From an uncultured Kordiimonas sp. (GTDB lineage Bacteria > Pseudomonadota > Alphaproteobacteria > Sphingomonadales > Kordiimonadaceae), in NCBI GenBank assembly GCA_947492375.1, contig CANLMI010000001.1, positions 434,001 to 498,000 on the forward strand: 64,000 bases of DNA. The letters run 5' to 3'. The notes under the pieces are model-generated. The model saw only the letters and a program-made list of their open reading frames with translations. It did not search any database and had not been told where the DNA came from. Made by a program: the position numbers and the translations under genes. Below, one piece after another: positions 25,289-34,110 of the stretch; the first letter of the stretch is position 1, and each line of letters begins with the position of its first letter.

Positions 25289-26494
25289 TTATGCAGCCTT
25301 TATGCAGTTTCTACCACTTGTTTTTGCGATATATAATGCTTCATCTGCTCTATCCAGAGCAGTCTCGATAGACCATTCTTCGGATAATACTTTTGCAATG
25401 CCAACGCTTGTCGTGAATTGGAAGGAGATATCTTCGTGTGTGATATTTAGTTTTTCAACATGTTGGCGAATGTCTTCGGCCAATTGTTCTGTGTCGTCTT
25501 TAGTGACGCCCGGAAGGTATACGGCAAACTCTTCACCGCCCATACGGCCAATTTCACCTCTTGAACCAATGCAATTTGTTACTGTTTCAGAGAACAATCG
25601 GATCGCGGTATCTCCGGCGCTATGGCCATGGCTATCATTGATTTTTTTGAAATGATCGATATCGAGCATGATAACCCATATTTCAAAAAGTGAGCTCATA
25701 TCTAAAATGGCATTGTTGGCGAGTTCCATGAAATGGCGGCGATTATTCAATCCGGTCAGGCCGTCGGTATTGGCAAGCCTTGTAAGGTCACTCTGGTTTT
25801 TCTCCAGTTCGGCTTTGGCCAGATAAAGTTGTTCGGCCATTTCTGCCGTGCGGGCTGCTTCTTCTTGTGCCATGGTGCCGTGAAGAGCCTGATCTTCATT
25901 TGCCTGCATCAGGTATGTTAAGTCATGCATGTACCATATACGGCAACCGTTTTCATCATAGGGACGTGTTACCCGTTCAATGAAGCGGCCATCTTTTAAG
26001 CGCAACATTTCGCGGTATTGGATGGATGGGTTTTGAAGTATTGCCTCTAAAACCTGATCGGCATTGGCTCGGTCTTCCAGATTGGAGTGCAGAATGTCAA
26101 AAACTTCAGCAAATTCCAAGCCGATAATTGACTTGTCATTAAACAGTTTTTCAAACATTTCTACGGCGGCCTTGTTTGCCTTAAGAACAAGGTTACGCGG
26201 GCATGTTAATATGACAACTTCTTCCAGAGTATCAGCATTGATACTCCAGTCATCAGTATGAGGGGCTGATATCCCAGTGGATGTTTTGTCGCCTGGTGTC
26301 TCGCTTTCATCGGTAGGCATAGCATGAAGAATAACGAGAGATATCAGTGCTAAAATGACAGTGATACATGAAAGTAAATGCGTATCTAGAATGGAAAGCG
26401 TCTTATCATAAAAAGACGCGTATATGAGATGTGATCCGATAATACAGATGATCAGAAATAGCATGGCTTTCGCTATGTTAATTTTTCTGGTCAC
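25289..26494 (-). CDS. Membrane diguanylate cyclase (GGDEF) with PAS-like domain
   Basis: The 401-residue protein begins with two membrane helices (about residues 9-27 and 39-57), then a PAS-like sensor region (LEEVVILTCPRNLVLKANKAAVEMF to about residue 195), a coiled-coil linker (about 205-240) and a GGDEF domain starting at ANTDGLTGLNNRRHFMEL. The active-site loop is GGEEF (GRMGGEEFAVYLPG), which is catalytically competent in the family, and the inhibitory RxxD site is not obvious. It should make cyclic di-GMP at the inner membrane in response to an unknown signal. It lies close to the DUF6702-like gene on the same strand, but the gap of 34 bases only weakly suggests co-transcription. Confidence 0.9.
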   Translation of the reverse strand: MTRKINIAKAMLFLIICIIGSHLIYASFYDKTLSILDTHLLSCITVILALISLVILHAMPTDESETPGDKTSTGISAPHTDDWSINADTLEEVVILTCPRNLVLKANKAAVEMFEKLFNDKSIIGLEFAEVFDILHSNLEDRANADQVLEAILQNPSIQYREMLRLKDGRFIERVTRPYDENGCRIWYMHDLTYLMQANEDQALHGTMAQEEAARTAEMAEQLYLAKAELEKNQSDLTRLANTDGLTGLNNRRHFMELANNAILDMSSLFEIWVIMLDIDHFKKINDSHGHSAGDTAIRLFSETVTNCIGSRGEIGRMGGEEFAVYLPGVTKDDTEQLAEDIRQHVEKLNITHEDISFQFTTSVGIAKVLSEEWSIETALDRADEALYIAKTSGRNCIKAA

Positions 26495-26692
26495 TTATCA
26501 AATACCCTCATTGGCTGTATATATAAGTTTAGCTATTATATCTGGTAACATGAATAAAAGGTTACTCAACTTTTCTATATTTGCCAGTTATAGTATTTTT
26601 TGGTTTTTATTTGGTTAATACGAAGGATAGTGCTCGATTTGTCCGTATTATTTTTACTCGTTAAACTTTAATAATATAATCGGAGTAGAAAC

Positions 26693-27310
26693 ATGACAGG
26701 TCGAGAGAAGGCATTTCGAGAGCAGGCGTTATTTTTATTTTTGTCTGCTTATGCGCTTATATCAACAGGTGCTAATGCAGGAAATGTGATGTCAGGTCAT
26801 ATTAAGCCAGAACATTTTAAAGAGGCTGGTAAGCGTGCTTTGGAAACATTCCATGCTCATGATGCAGATAGCAATGGTATAGTTACGCATGAAGAATTGA
26901 TGCGGTTTTCAGCTTTAAAGTTCAATAAATTTGACGTAAACAGGGATGGATTGATAGCGTTAAGCGAGTTGCCGAAACGTATGCCCCTTTCAAAGCATCA
27001 AAAAGAGCGATTAGAACGGTTTGCGCGATACAGACCAGAGAGAAACCCAGAGAACAATAAAGAACAAAATGGTGAAACAGGGCTTTCAGAAAGTGACGGC
27101 AGATTTCAGTCTACTCGCTTAAAATTTGTTGCCCGTTTAGACCGCGATAATGATGAGCAATTGTCTCTAGAGGAATTTTTATCGCGGTTTATCCGGCATT
27201 TTAAACGTAATGATATCGATGGTAATGGGGAAGTAACACTGAGCGAGGTGCAAGAAGCGTTTAAAAAACGAAGTAACAGGCACCGGAAACGAGATAGAAA
27301 TTTCAGATAG
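26693..27310 (+). CDS. Exported EF-hand calcium-binding protein
   Basis: The 205-residue protein has a signal-like N-terminus (to about residue 29, ANAGNV). It then has four EF-hand loops in two pairs: DADSNGIVTHEE and DVNRDGLIALSE in the first half, DRDNDEQLSLEE and DIDGNGEVTLSE in the second, separated by a charged linker of about 45 residues. Three of the loops keep the acidic and Gly positions; the third has Glu in place of the central Gly, which may weaken binding. The C-terminus is Lys/Arg-rich. It presumably binds calcium in the periplasm. GGAG precedes ATG 26693. Confidence 0.85.
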   Translation: MTGREKAFREQALFLFLSAYALISTGANAGNVMSGHIKPEHFKEAGKRALETFHAHDADSNGIVTHEELMRFSALKFNKFDVNRDGLIALSELPKRMPLSKHQKERLERFARYRPERNPENNKEQNGETGLSESDGRFQSTRLKFVARLDRDNDEQLSLEEFLSRFIRHFKRNDIDGNGEVTLSEVQEAFKKRSNRHRKRDRNFR

Positions 27311-27497
27311 GCAGTTGCTCTAATCTTGTTTGTAAGACGATCAATAAATTGCCCCATTTCTTGGGTATTGATTTCTGAATAGCTGGCGTACCATCTACTT
27401 GCTCTTTTTTTGTGGGCGGAGTAGGGTGCGCCAGTTTTAGTCTTGAGGGGTAGGTTCGTTGATTTACCTTTAAGTCATTTGCCAGAGAGATATTGTT

Positions 27498-28385
27498 ATG
27501 TTTAGTGGGTCGATACCAGCTTTAATTACGCCTTTTACCGAAACGGGAGATGTTGACCGTGATCAATATCAGAAGTTTGTTGACTGGCATATTAAACAAG
27601 GATCACACGGTCTTGTGCCTGTTGGCACAACAGGTGAATCGCCAACGCTTAGTCATGCGGAACATAATGAAGTTATTGGTTTATGTGTTCAGGCAGCAAA
27701 TGGCCGTGTTCCGGTAATAGCAGGTACAGGGTCCAACTCAACTCGTGAAGCTGTGGAGTTAACACAACAAGCCCAAAACAACGGTGTTGATGGTGCTCTG
27801 GTCGTAAGTCCTTATTATAACAAGCCAAGTCAGGAAGGTTTGTATCAACATTTCAAAACAATCCATGACGAAAGTGACTTGCCGATCATTATTTATAATA
27901 TTCCTGGTCGTTCTGTTGTTGATATTTCCGTAGAAACAATGGCCAGAATGTTTGAATTGCCACGTATTGTTGGTGTTAAGGACGCTACAGGTGATTTACA
28001 ACGGTGCGCTGACCAGCGGGCTGCGATGGGTGAGGAATTTATTCAGCTATCTGGTGAAGATGGCACAGCTCTTGGTTTTATGGCGATGGGGGGGCATGGC
28101 TGTATTTCTGTTACGGCTAATATAGCGCCCAAATTATGCAGCCAGTTTCAGGAAGCGTGTATGCGCGGTGATTTTAAAACTGCATTAGAATTGCAAGATC
28201 GCTTGCTGCCGCTTCATAAAGGGATGTTTATGGAACCAAGTCCTGCACCGGCAAAATATGTTGCGAGCCAGTTGGGTTTATGTGTAGAGCGTGTACGTGC
28301 CCCCATCCTGCCAACAACAGAATCATTAAAGCTGGTATTGGATGCCGCTATGGTTCACGCTGGCCTTGAGGCGTTAGATACATAA
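27498..28385 (+). CDS. dapA: 4-hydroxy-tetrahydrodipicolinate synthase
   Basis: The 295-residue enzyme condenses pyruvate with aspartate semialdehyde in lysine and diaminopimelate synthesis. Visible motifs are LVPVGTTGESPTLSHAEH (residues about 39-56), the Tyr-containing VVSPYYNKPSQEGLYQHF, and the Schiff-base lysine Lys161 in VGVKDATGD. Length is normal. smpB follows after 21 bases, the usual alphaproteobacterial order dapA-smpB. Confidence 0.96.
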   Translation: MFSGSIPALITPFTETGDVDRDQYQKFVDWHIKQGSHGLVPVGTTGESPTLSHAEHNEVIGLCVQAANGRVPVIAGTGSNSTREAVELTQQAQNNGVDGALVVSPYYNKPSQEGLYQHFKTIHDESDLPIIIYNIPGRSVVDISVETMARMFELPRIVGVKDATGDLQRCADQRAAMGEEFIQLSGEDGTALGFMAMGGHGCISVTANIAPKLCSQFQEACMRGDFKTALELQDRLLPLHKGMFMEPSPAPAKYVASQLGLCVERVRAPILPTTESLKLVLDAAMVHAGLEALDT

Positions 28386-28406
28386 ATCTTATAATGGCAG
28401 GCAGTT

Positions 28407-28901
28407 ATGGCTGGTAAAAATAAAAACAAGAATAAAAATAAAGGACCTGCTTCAAGAATAGCTGCGGATAACCGAAAAGCACGTCATTTATATTTTATTG
28501 AAGATGAATATGAAGCCGGGATCGCCCTTCAAGGAACAGAAGTTAAATCTCTTAGAGACGGTAAGGCCAATATTCAGGAAGCATACGCGGAAGAGAAGGG
28601 CGGTGAATTATGGCTGATCAACGCCCATATTCCAGAATTTTCGCATGGTAATCGGTTTAACCATGAACCACGCCGGCCCAGAAAACTTTTGATGAAGCGT
28701 AAAGAAATCAATAGACTTGGTGGTGCGGTTCAGAAAGATGGTATGACGCTCATTCCCTTACGGATTCTATTCAATGATAAGGGTAGAGCAAAGCTGATGT
28801 TGGGTCTTGGCAAAGGTAAAAAGTTGCACGACAAACGTGAAACAGAAAAGCAACGCGATTGGCAACGGCAAAAATCCCGCCTTATGAAAGACTATTCCTG
28901 A
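28407..28901 (+). CDS. smpB: SsrA-binding protein
   Basis: The 164-residue protein binds tmRNA and delivers it to stalled ribosomes. Motifs: [37 protein letters not shown] in two pieces, and the C-terminal [28 protein letters not shown], again in pieces, which enters the decoding centre. The N-terminus has an unusual Lys/Asn run ([10 protein letters not shown]). It follows dapA closely and is probably in the same operon. Confidence 0.95.
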   Translation: MAGKNKNKNKNKGPASRIAADNRKARHLYFIEDEYEAGIALQGTEVKSLRDGKANIQEAYAEEKGGELWLINAHIPEFSHGNRFNHEPRRPRKLLMKRKEINRLGGAVQKDGMTLIPLRILFNDKGRAKLMLGLGKGKKLHDKRETEKQRDWQRQKSRLMKDYS

Positions 28902-28934
28902 TAATTATATTTTCCTTGCTATCTGGGTACGAAT

Positions 28935-28966
28935 ATATATCGTATTGATATATCAATTCGATATAT
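28935..28966. promoter_or_regulatory. 32-base near-perfect palindrome upstream of the serine hydrolase gene
   Basis: The two 16-base arms centred between 28950 and 28951 (core GATATATC, outer ATATCG/CGATAT) match except for one pair (T28943/T28958). It lies 33 bases after the smpB stop and about 70 bases before the hydrolase start. No T-tract follows and the stem is AT-rich, so a regulator site is more likely than a terminator. Confidence 0.45.
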
Positions 28967-29038
28967 GATGTGATGCTACCCCCTGTTCCTGTCATGGTAA
29001 AGTGGGCATCATTGTCGAGGCTTATGATGGGGAAAATT

Positions 29039-30493
29039 ATGATTCAAAATTTCTTTGCGGAACTCAAACGGCTTTCAATCGTTATTGGCTTTATATTTTT
29101 TAGTGGTTTACCTGCTATCAGCGAAACGGCTGGGGAAACTGATCAGATAAACAATGAAGTAAGCTTAAAAATAGCTAGACTGATGACGGCTACGCATGAA
29201 CGCGGCCTGTTTAATGGGAATATTCTCGTCATCAGGGGTGATCATGTTCTATTCGAGCAATCCTTCGGGTATTTTGATGGTAGTAAAAGCCGGAAGTTGG
29301 ACCAAGCAGCCGTTTTTAACGCTGGCTCTATTGCAAAGGAATTTAGCGCTGTTGCAATAATGATGTTGATTGAGCAGGGTAAAATTAGCCTCGATACTCC
29401 TGTTTCATTATATTTCTCTGATCTGCCGGGCTGGGCGGAGAAGGTGCAAGTAAAACATCTTTTAAACTATACAAGTGGATTACCACCTGTGCGTTGGCGC
29501 GAGATTAAAAATCATAATGATGCTTTTGCCGACCTGATGAAAGTTGAAGAGCTGCCCTTTGACCCGGGCATGGGATATTTATATTCTAATAATAATGTTT
29601 TCCTGCAACGCATGATCATTGAAAAAGTAACAGGAAAACCTTTTGGTGCCTTTGCCAAGGAATATATTTTACCAAAGGCAGGAATGAGAACGGCTTTGGT
29701 TGACCCAGTGTTGGGCGAAGGCGATGTACCCAAGGCCTTTAATAATGATTTTCAAAATGATCCAGAATTTGATCTGCCGATAAAAGGCTGGGTAATGGTG
29801 ACAGCCAAGGATATGGCAAATTGGTTTAAGGCTTTGCATGGTCATAAGCTTGTTTCTGAGACGTCGGTAAAAACTTTATTTGCTTCTTATTCGCCGAGGC
29901 AGCTTGGTGCGCTCGGCCTTAGTAAATATAATGAAAATGGTGCGCTGCAATATCACCAACATCATGGGTCATCTGTTAACTTTGAAGCCTTGGCAACATA
30001 TCGGGCTTTTGAGGATACCGCCATTATTTTGCTGACAAATAATAAAAACAGAAAGCTCTTCGAAATTACCAATTCTGTCGAGGCAATTCTGGAAGGTAAA
30101 GAAAGTTACCGCATACCTAAAAAGCCTATTAGTGTTGCTATTGGTAAGGAATGTAAGGTTGATGTAGAAGCCTGCCTGGCAACATACGAGAAACTTAAGA
30201 AAAGAGAGCCAAACTTATATGACTTTGATAATGAAAATGCCCTAAATACATTAGGGTATCAGCTTTTGAGGTCTGAAAATGTTGAAGCGGCAATCGCTGT
30301 TTTTTCAAGAAATGTTTTGGAATTTCCAAATTCAGCAAACCCATACGATAGTTTGGGCGAAGCGTATGCGAAAGCGCGAAACGCAGAGTTAGCGCTTAAG
30401 AATTATGCCAAGTCGCTTGAGCTTGACCCTGAAAATAAAAACGCTGCTGAAATGATCCGTAAAATCAAAACGCGTCTTAAAGAACAAAAGTAA
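29039..30493 (+). CDS. Exported serine hydrolase (beta-lactamase class C family) with C-terminal TPR repeats
   Basis: The 484-residue protein has a signal peptide (ending PAISETAGE), a beta-lactamase/transpeptidase-like domain and C-terminal tetratricopeptide repeats. The catalytic S-x-x-K is in NAGSIAKEFSAVA, the Y-x-N motif is YLYSNNNVFL, and the third box is HQHHGSSVN in place of K-T-G. The last 110 residues contain NALNTLGYQLLRSENVEAAIAVFSRNV (in parts) and NPYDSLGEAYAKARNAELALKNYAKSLELDPENKNA, in parts, which are TPR units. ATG 29039 is chosen because GGGGAA precedes it and the signal peptide begins there, although the frame is open from 28970. The hydrolase may act on peptide or ester bonds; the TPR tail suggests a protein partner. 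Confidence 0.85.
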   Translation: MIQNFFAELKRLSIVIGFIFFSGLPAISETAGETDQINNEVSLKIARLMTATHERGLFNGNILVIRGDHVLFEQSFGYFDGSKSRKLDQAAVFNAGSIAKEFSAVAIMMLIEQGKISLDTPVSLYFSDLPGWAEKVQVKHLLNYTSGLPPVRWREIKNHNDAFADLMKVEELPFDPGMGYLYSNNNVFLQRMIIEKVTGKPFGAFAKEYILPKAGMRTALVDPVLGEGDVPKAFNNDFQNDPEFDLPIKGWVMVTAKDMANWFKALHGHKLVSETSVKTLFASYSPRQLGALGLSKYNENGALQYHQHHGSSVNFEALATYRAFEDTAIILLTNNKNRKLFEITNSVEAILEGKESYRIPKKPISVAIGKECKVDVEACLATYEKLKKREPNLYDFDNENALNTLGYQLLRSENVEAAIAVFSRNVLEFPNSANPYDSLGEAYAKARNAELALKNYAKSLELDPENKNAAEMIRKIKTRLKEQK

Positions 30494-30518
30494 GTCGGTT
30501 TTATTCAATAAGTCGATT

Positions 30519-31322
30519 TTATTCCAGCGGGGTTAGGTTAATAAGGAATGTTACCTTACTCCGCATACCGCCAGTGCCGATGGTGTTTTCACCTGCCTCC
30601 AGCACTGCTTCCGACTTTTTAGCATATTTGCTTATTTGCTCTCCGTTTACGACGGTTCCATTTTTGGCTCCTAAATCACGTACAATGATTTCTCGTCCGC
30701 GTTTTATCAATTCAAAATGGCGGGATGCTAAATCCGGCGCGGTTGGCAGGGGCATCATTAATGATTGGGAACTCCAATTAGCCATTTGCCCTTGTGACCG
30801 GGTATTACCGATTATGAAAGGAAATTCGGTGACGCGAACATCAGACAGTAATTTCTCAATCACAAGCGGAGTGACACCGGAAATAATCGGCTCTCCGTTA
30901 TGCTTTTGACGTTTGATTTTTGTTGGCCTTGTAACAAGCTCGCTATCCTTGATGAGCTCACGTTTGGGCACATATCGTTCTCTAAGGCGTCCGGAAATTG
31001 TCAACAGAACATGTTTAACAAGCGGATCTGCGAAGCTTTTTCTGAAAATTTCTGCTTTGATCTCTAGTGCTCTTACATCAGTTTTTGCTCTTGCTGTAGC
31101 TGATCTGTCACCGTTCTGTAGTGCGCTTGTTTCACCAAGTAGATTACCACTATCAATAACACCTAAATGATGGAAAACACCGTCCTTTTGCCGAAGGATT
31201 TCTACTTCGCCTTCGGTTAATAAATAGACACAGTCTGCTTTAGCGCCTTCTTCAAAAATTGTTCTTCCTTCACGAAAAACAATCTCGTTACTGTCAAAAC
31301 CTGCAATACTCATTTTTAACAT
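30519..31322 (-). CDS. Cyclic nucleotide-binding domain plus FHA domain protein
   Basis: The protein (267 residues from ATG 31322, 264 from ATG 31313) has an N-terminal cNMP-binding domain (EEGAKADCVYLLTEGEVEIL and the phosphate cassette GETSALQNGDRSATAR) and a C-terminal forkhead-associated domain with ASRHFELI, VRDLGAKNGTVVNG and VLEAGENTIGTG. Between them is a basic linker of about 60 residues. No helix-turn-helix is present, so it is not a CRP-type regulator. FHA domains bind phosphothreonine, so it could link cyclic nucleotide level to Ser/Thr kinase signalling. The partner kinase is not in the window. Confidence 0.82.
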   Translation of the reverse strand: MLKMSIAGFDSNEIVFREGRTIFEEGAKADCVYLLTEGEVEILRQKDGVFHHLGVIDSGNLLGETSALQNGDRSATARAKTDVRALEIKAEIFRKSFADPLVKHVLLTISGRLRERYVPKRELIKDSELVTRPTKIKRQKHNGEPIISGVTPLVIEKLLSDVRVTEFPFIIGNTRSQGQMANWSSQSLMMPLPTAPDLASRHFELIKRGREIIVRDLGAKNGTVVNGEQISKYAKKSEAVLEAGENTIGTGGMRSKVTFLINLTPLE

Positions 31323-31451
31323 ACACCCTTGAATTTGAGCGGAGTATAACGACAAGAAAGTTAAGCAATAGTTGCGCTTGGCGAAATATATTTGAAGGTG
31401 TGTATTGTAGGATGGTGATGCTCTTAAGGGTAAATATTTACGCGTAAAAAT

Positions 31452-32105
31452 TTAATACATAGCCTCTTTACAAAGCATTAGCGCATCCATGAACATTGCC
31501 TCGGTAATACGGTTGGTATTCACATTGTACCGTGAGCAGTGATAGCTATCTATCAAAAATTTACCGTCTGGCAGTTTATGGGTTTTTGCATGGCCGAAAG
31601 GATAATCTTTCAACTTGAGGCCAAAATTCCTGATCGCGGTATCGTGGGCTATTCTACCAAGCGCCAAATAGGCCTTCAGGTTTGTAAGTGCTGCAATTCG
31701 TGCATTCAAAAAAGGGCGGCAATTATTAATTTCTTCACCAATAGGCTTGTTTTGAGGAGGAACACACCGAACCGCGTTTGTGATCATTGTATCAATTAAT
31801 TCAAAGCCGTCATCAGGGTGTTTTTCATACTGCCCTTTTGCAAGACCAGCTTTCCCAAGGCAATCATACAAAAGATCCCCGGCATAGTCTCCGGTGAAGG
31901 GTCGGCCTGTACGGTTGGCCCCTTTCAGTCCAGGCGCTAAGCCAACAATTAACAACCGTGCGTTTTCGGGGCCAAAACTTCCTACCGCGCCGTTAAAAAA
32001 ATCAGGATACTTTTCCTGATTAGCCTGTCGAAACTCAACAAGGCGAGGGCATAATGTGCAATCAGCTTGCGGATCAGTTGGAATCTGGCTCGCTTGGGTC
32101 ATCAT
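31452..32105 (-). CDS. Family 5 uracil-DNA glycosylase (UDGb), Fe-S type
   Basis: The 217-residue enzyme removes uracil and other deaminated bases from DNA. Motif 1 is GLAPGLKGANRTGRPFTGD, motif 3 is SYHCSRYNVNTNRIT, both typical of UDGb. Four cysteines for a 4Fe-4S cluster are present as CTLC near the N-terminus and C-x14-C in AVRCVPPQNKPIGEEINNCRP. ATG 32105 (with GAGG upstream) is preferred over TTG 32135. It is a single gene between the cNMP-FHA gene and the NYN gene. Confidence 0.9.
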   Translation of the reverse strand: MMTQASQIPTDPQADCTLCPRLVEFRQANQEKYPDFFNGAVGSFGPENARLLIVGLAPGLKGANRTGRPFTGDYAGDLLYDCLGKAGLAKGQYEKHPDDGFELIDTMITNAVRCVPPQNKPIGEEINNCRPFLNARIAALTNLKAYLALGRIAHDTAIRNFGLKLKDYPFGHAKTHKLPDGKFLIDSYHCSRYNVNTNRITEAMFMDALMLCKEAMY

Positions 32106-32228
32106 AATCAGCCTCGAAATGATTTGGTTAACCAACTACCCCTAGCGCAGGTAGTATTGATAAAATTTAGGCTTTTATGATACGGAACAATGCCTGCGTC
32201 AACGAAACGATACGCTACCTATAGTCTT

Positions 32229-32855
32229 TTATGCGTCTTCTGTATGGCGTTCTTGTTCGTCGTCTTCATCATAATCGTCATCAGGGATGTCATAGTTATC
32301 GGGCGCGGTGCTGGGTTGCCCGCTTTGTACAATACGTCCAAAAATATTCTCTAATTGCATTAGGTCGATGAATTGATCGGCTTGGCGTCTCAATTCATCT
32401 GCAATCATTGAGGGTTGGGTTTTGTTGGAACTGATTACACTCACCCGAACGCCTCTTCGTTGCACTGCTTCAATAAGGCGCCTGAAATCGCCGTCTCCAG
32501 AAAAGAGAACAATATGATCAATGTTTTCTGAAATATTCAGCATATCGACAGCGATTTCGATATCCATGTTGCCTTTGATTTTCCGGCGGCCCTGATCATC
32601 TGTAAATTCTTTTGCCGGTTTGGTTACGAGTGTGAAACCATTATAATCTAGCCAGTCGATAAGAGGGCGGAGCGGTGAATATTCCTGATCTTCTAATATG
32701 GCCGTGTAATAGAAAGCTCTAATTAAACGACCTTGTTCCGCAAAAAAAGACCGCAGTGCTTTATAATCGATTTCCATGTTTAGAGCGCGGGCAGTCGCGT
32801 ATAGATTGGAACCATCAATAAAAAGGGCTAAGCGTTCCTCAGGATAAAAAATCAT
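32229..32855 (-). CDS. NYN domain (LabA/DUF88-type) protein
   Basis: The 208-residue protein has the PIN-like NYN fold: LALFIDGSNLYATARALNM with the first catalytic Asp, IKGNMDIEIAVDMLN with a second Asp, and IVLFSGDGDFRRLIEAVQRRGVRVSVIS with the S-G-D-x-D/S-D pattern. NYN domains are predicted metal-dependent RNases; LabA affects circadian output in cyanobacteria, but the alphaproteobacterial role is not known. The last 40 residues are very acidic (DDDYDEDDEQE). Confidence 0.88.
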   Translation of the reverse strand: MIFYPEERLALFIDGSNLYATARALNMEIDYKALRSFFAEQGRLIRAFYYTAILEDQEYSPLRPLIDWLDYNGFTLVTKPAKEFTDDQGRRKIKGNMDIEIAVDMLNISENIDHIVLFSGDGDFRRLIEAVQRRGVRVSVISSNKTQPSMIADELRRQADQFIDLMQLENIFGRIVQSGQPSTAPDNYDIPDDDYDEDDEQERHTEDA

Positions 32856-33007
32856 TCAATAAATCCAGCGCATGAAAATAAATAAGAACTCGTATGCAAT
32901 ATCAATAGTTTACAGAGTGCTTGTCAGTAGTTAATTTTTGGTAAACATAGTCGGTAATTGAGGCTTTAATACGCCGTAGTTTAAAGAGAATGGTTTGGGC
33001 TAATTTA

Positions 33008-33556
33008 ATGACAATAATAGCGGCTCTGGGAGCAAATATTCCATCACAGGTAGGAAAGCCAAAAGATACAATTACTCACGCTATATCCTCTATAAGAGAG
33101 GCTGGTATTGATGTAATTGATATATCAGGTTTTTATATAACCAAGCCGGTTCCTGCTTCTGATCAACCAGATTTTGTTAATTGTGCGATAACGTTGGCAT
33201 CACTGAAATCTGCAAAACAGTTGCTCACAATATTTCATGAAATCGAAGGTCAATTAGGCAGAACCCGGGGTGAACGATGGAGCGCCAGAACCATTGATAT
33301 CGATTTGATTGCATTCGGGCAGGCCGTATTGCCTAATCAAAAACTATGGTATGAGTTAGTCAACGACCCTGACCCTTCAGTTTTTATCAATGATCCAATG
33401 ATACCACACCCCAGAATGCACAAGAGAGCATTTGTTCTTGCGCCAATTTTGGATGTGGCCCCAAACTGGGTTCATCCTCTCTACCAAAAAACTGCTCGTG
33501 ATTTACTGATTGGTATAGAGGGTCAGGAAATTTTAGAAATCGATGGAAATAAGTGA
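33008..33556 (+). CDS. folK: 6-hydroxymethyl-7,8-dihydropterin pyrophosphokinase
   Basis: The 182-residue enzyme adds pyrophosphate to the pterin in folate synthesis. Motifs: ALGANIPS at the N-terminus, VNCAITLASLKSAKQLL, the catalytic LGRTRGERWSARTIDIDLIAFG and IPHPRMHKRAFVLAPILDVAP. It is slightly longer than enteric FolK. ATG 33008 starts the first strand; ATG 32990 is the alternative. folB and folP are not adjacent. The NYN gene diverges from it, and rpoZ follows after 100 bases. Confidence 0.93.
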   Translation: MTIIAALGANIPSQVGKPKDTITHAISSIREAGIDVIDISGFYITKPVPASDQPDFVNCAITLASLKSAKQLLTIFHEIEGQLGRTRGERWSARTIDIDLIAFGQAVLPNQKLWYELVNDPDPSVFINDPMIPHPRMHKRAFVLAPILDVAPNWVHPLYQKTARDLLIGIEGQEILEIDGNK

Positions 33557-33656
33557 ATAATAGGGGATTACCTGCTTTACAGCACATAATTTGCTATGTA
33601 TAAGCGAGCGCTTGTAATATATTTATTCTTATTCTGAGAATTTGGAGAGAACTGCA

Positions 33657-33965
33657 ATGGCTCGCGTAACCGTTGAAGATTGTGTTGATAAAGTTAATAA
33701 CCGTTTTGACCTCGTTTTGTCGGCGGCTCAGCGTGCACGTCAGATTTCATCTGGTGCCCCGCTTCATGTTGAACGTGATAATGATAAAAATGCGGTTGTA
33801 GCTCTTCGTGAAATTGCAGAAGAGAAAGTAGAGCCATACGATCTTAGCGAATCAATTGTTCATGGTTTGCGTCAGGTTGTTGAATCAGATGAGCCTGAAG
33901 AGGTCGATATGACTATCCTTATGGCTGGTATGGATGATCAAAACCCGGCTGTTAGCTCTGAATAA
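33657..33965 (+). CDS. rpoZ: RNA polymerase omega subunit
   Basis: The 102-residue protein begins [20 protein letters not shown] and continues [13 protein letters not shown] and [12 protein letters not shown], the omega signature that aids beta-prime assembly. The C-terminal 35 residues are acidic, as in other Alphaproteobacteria. GGAGAG at 33643 fixes ATG 33657. A terminator separates it from the rsh gene, a conserved neighbour that makes the alarmone whose target includes omega. Confidence 0.95.
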   Translation: MARVTVEDCVDKVNNRFDLVLSAAQRARQISSGAPLHVERDNDKNAVVALREIAEEKVEPYDLSESIVHGLRQVVESDEPEEVDMTILMAGMDDQNPAVSSE

Positions 33966-33988
33966 TTTATCAAGTTCGTTTAAAATTG

Positions 33989-34017
33989 AAAGCCTGGCAT
34001 GTTTGCCGGGCTTTTTT
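33989..34017 (+). terminator. Rho-independent terminator after rpoZ
   Basis: AAAGCCTGGCA, a 3-base loop and TTGCCGGGCTTTTTT form a hairpin with one G-T pair and a T-tract, 24 bases after the stop. Confidence 0.85.
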
Positions 34018-34110
34018 ATTATCTTTTCTAAGACTCTTAAGAATAGCCCTTGATACCATCGCAGAATTTAGCCACATATATCTAAATAGTGCTTGTTAAG
34101 AGAGATTTTC

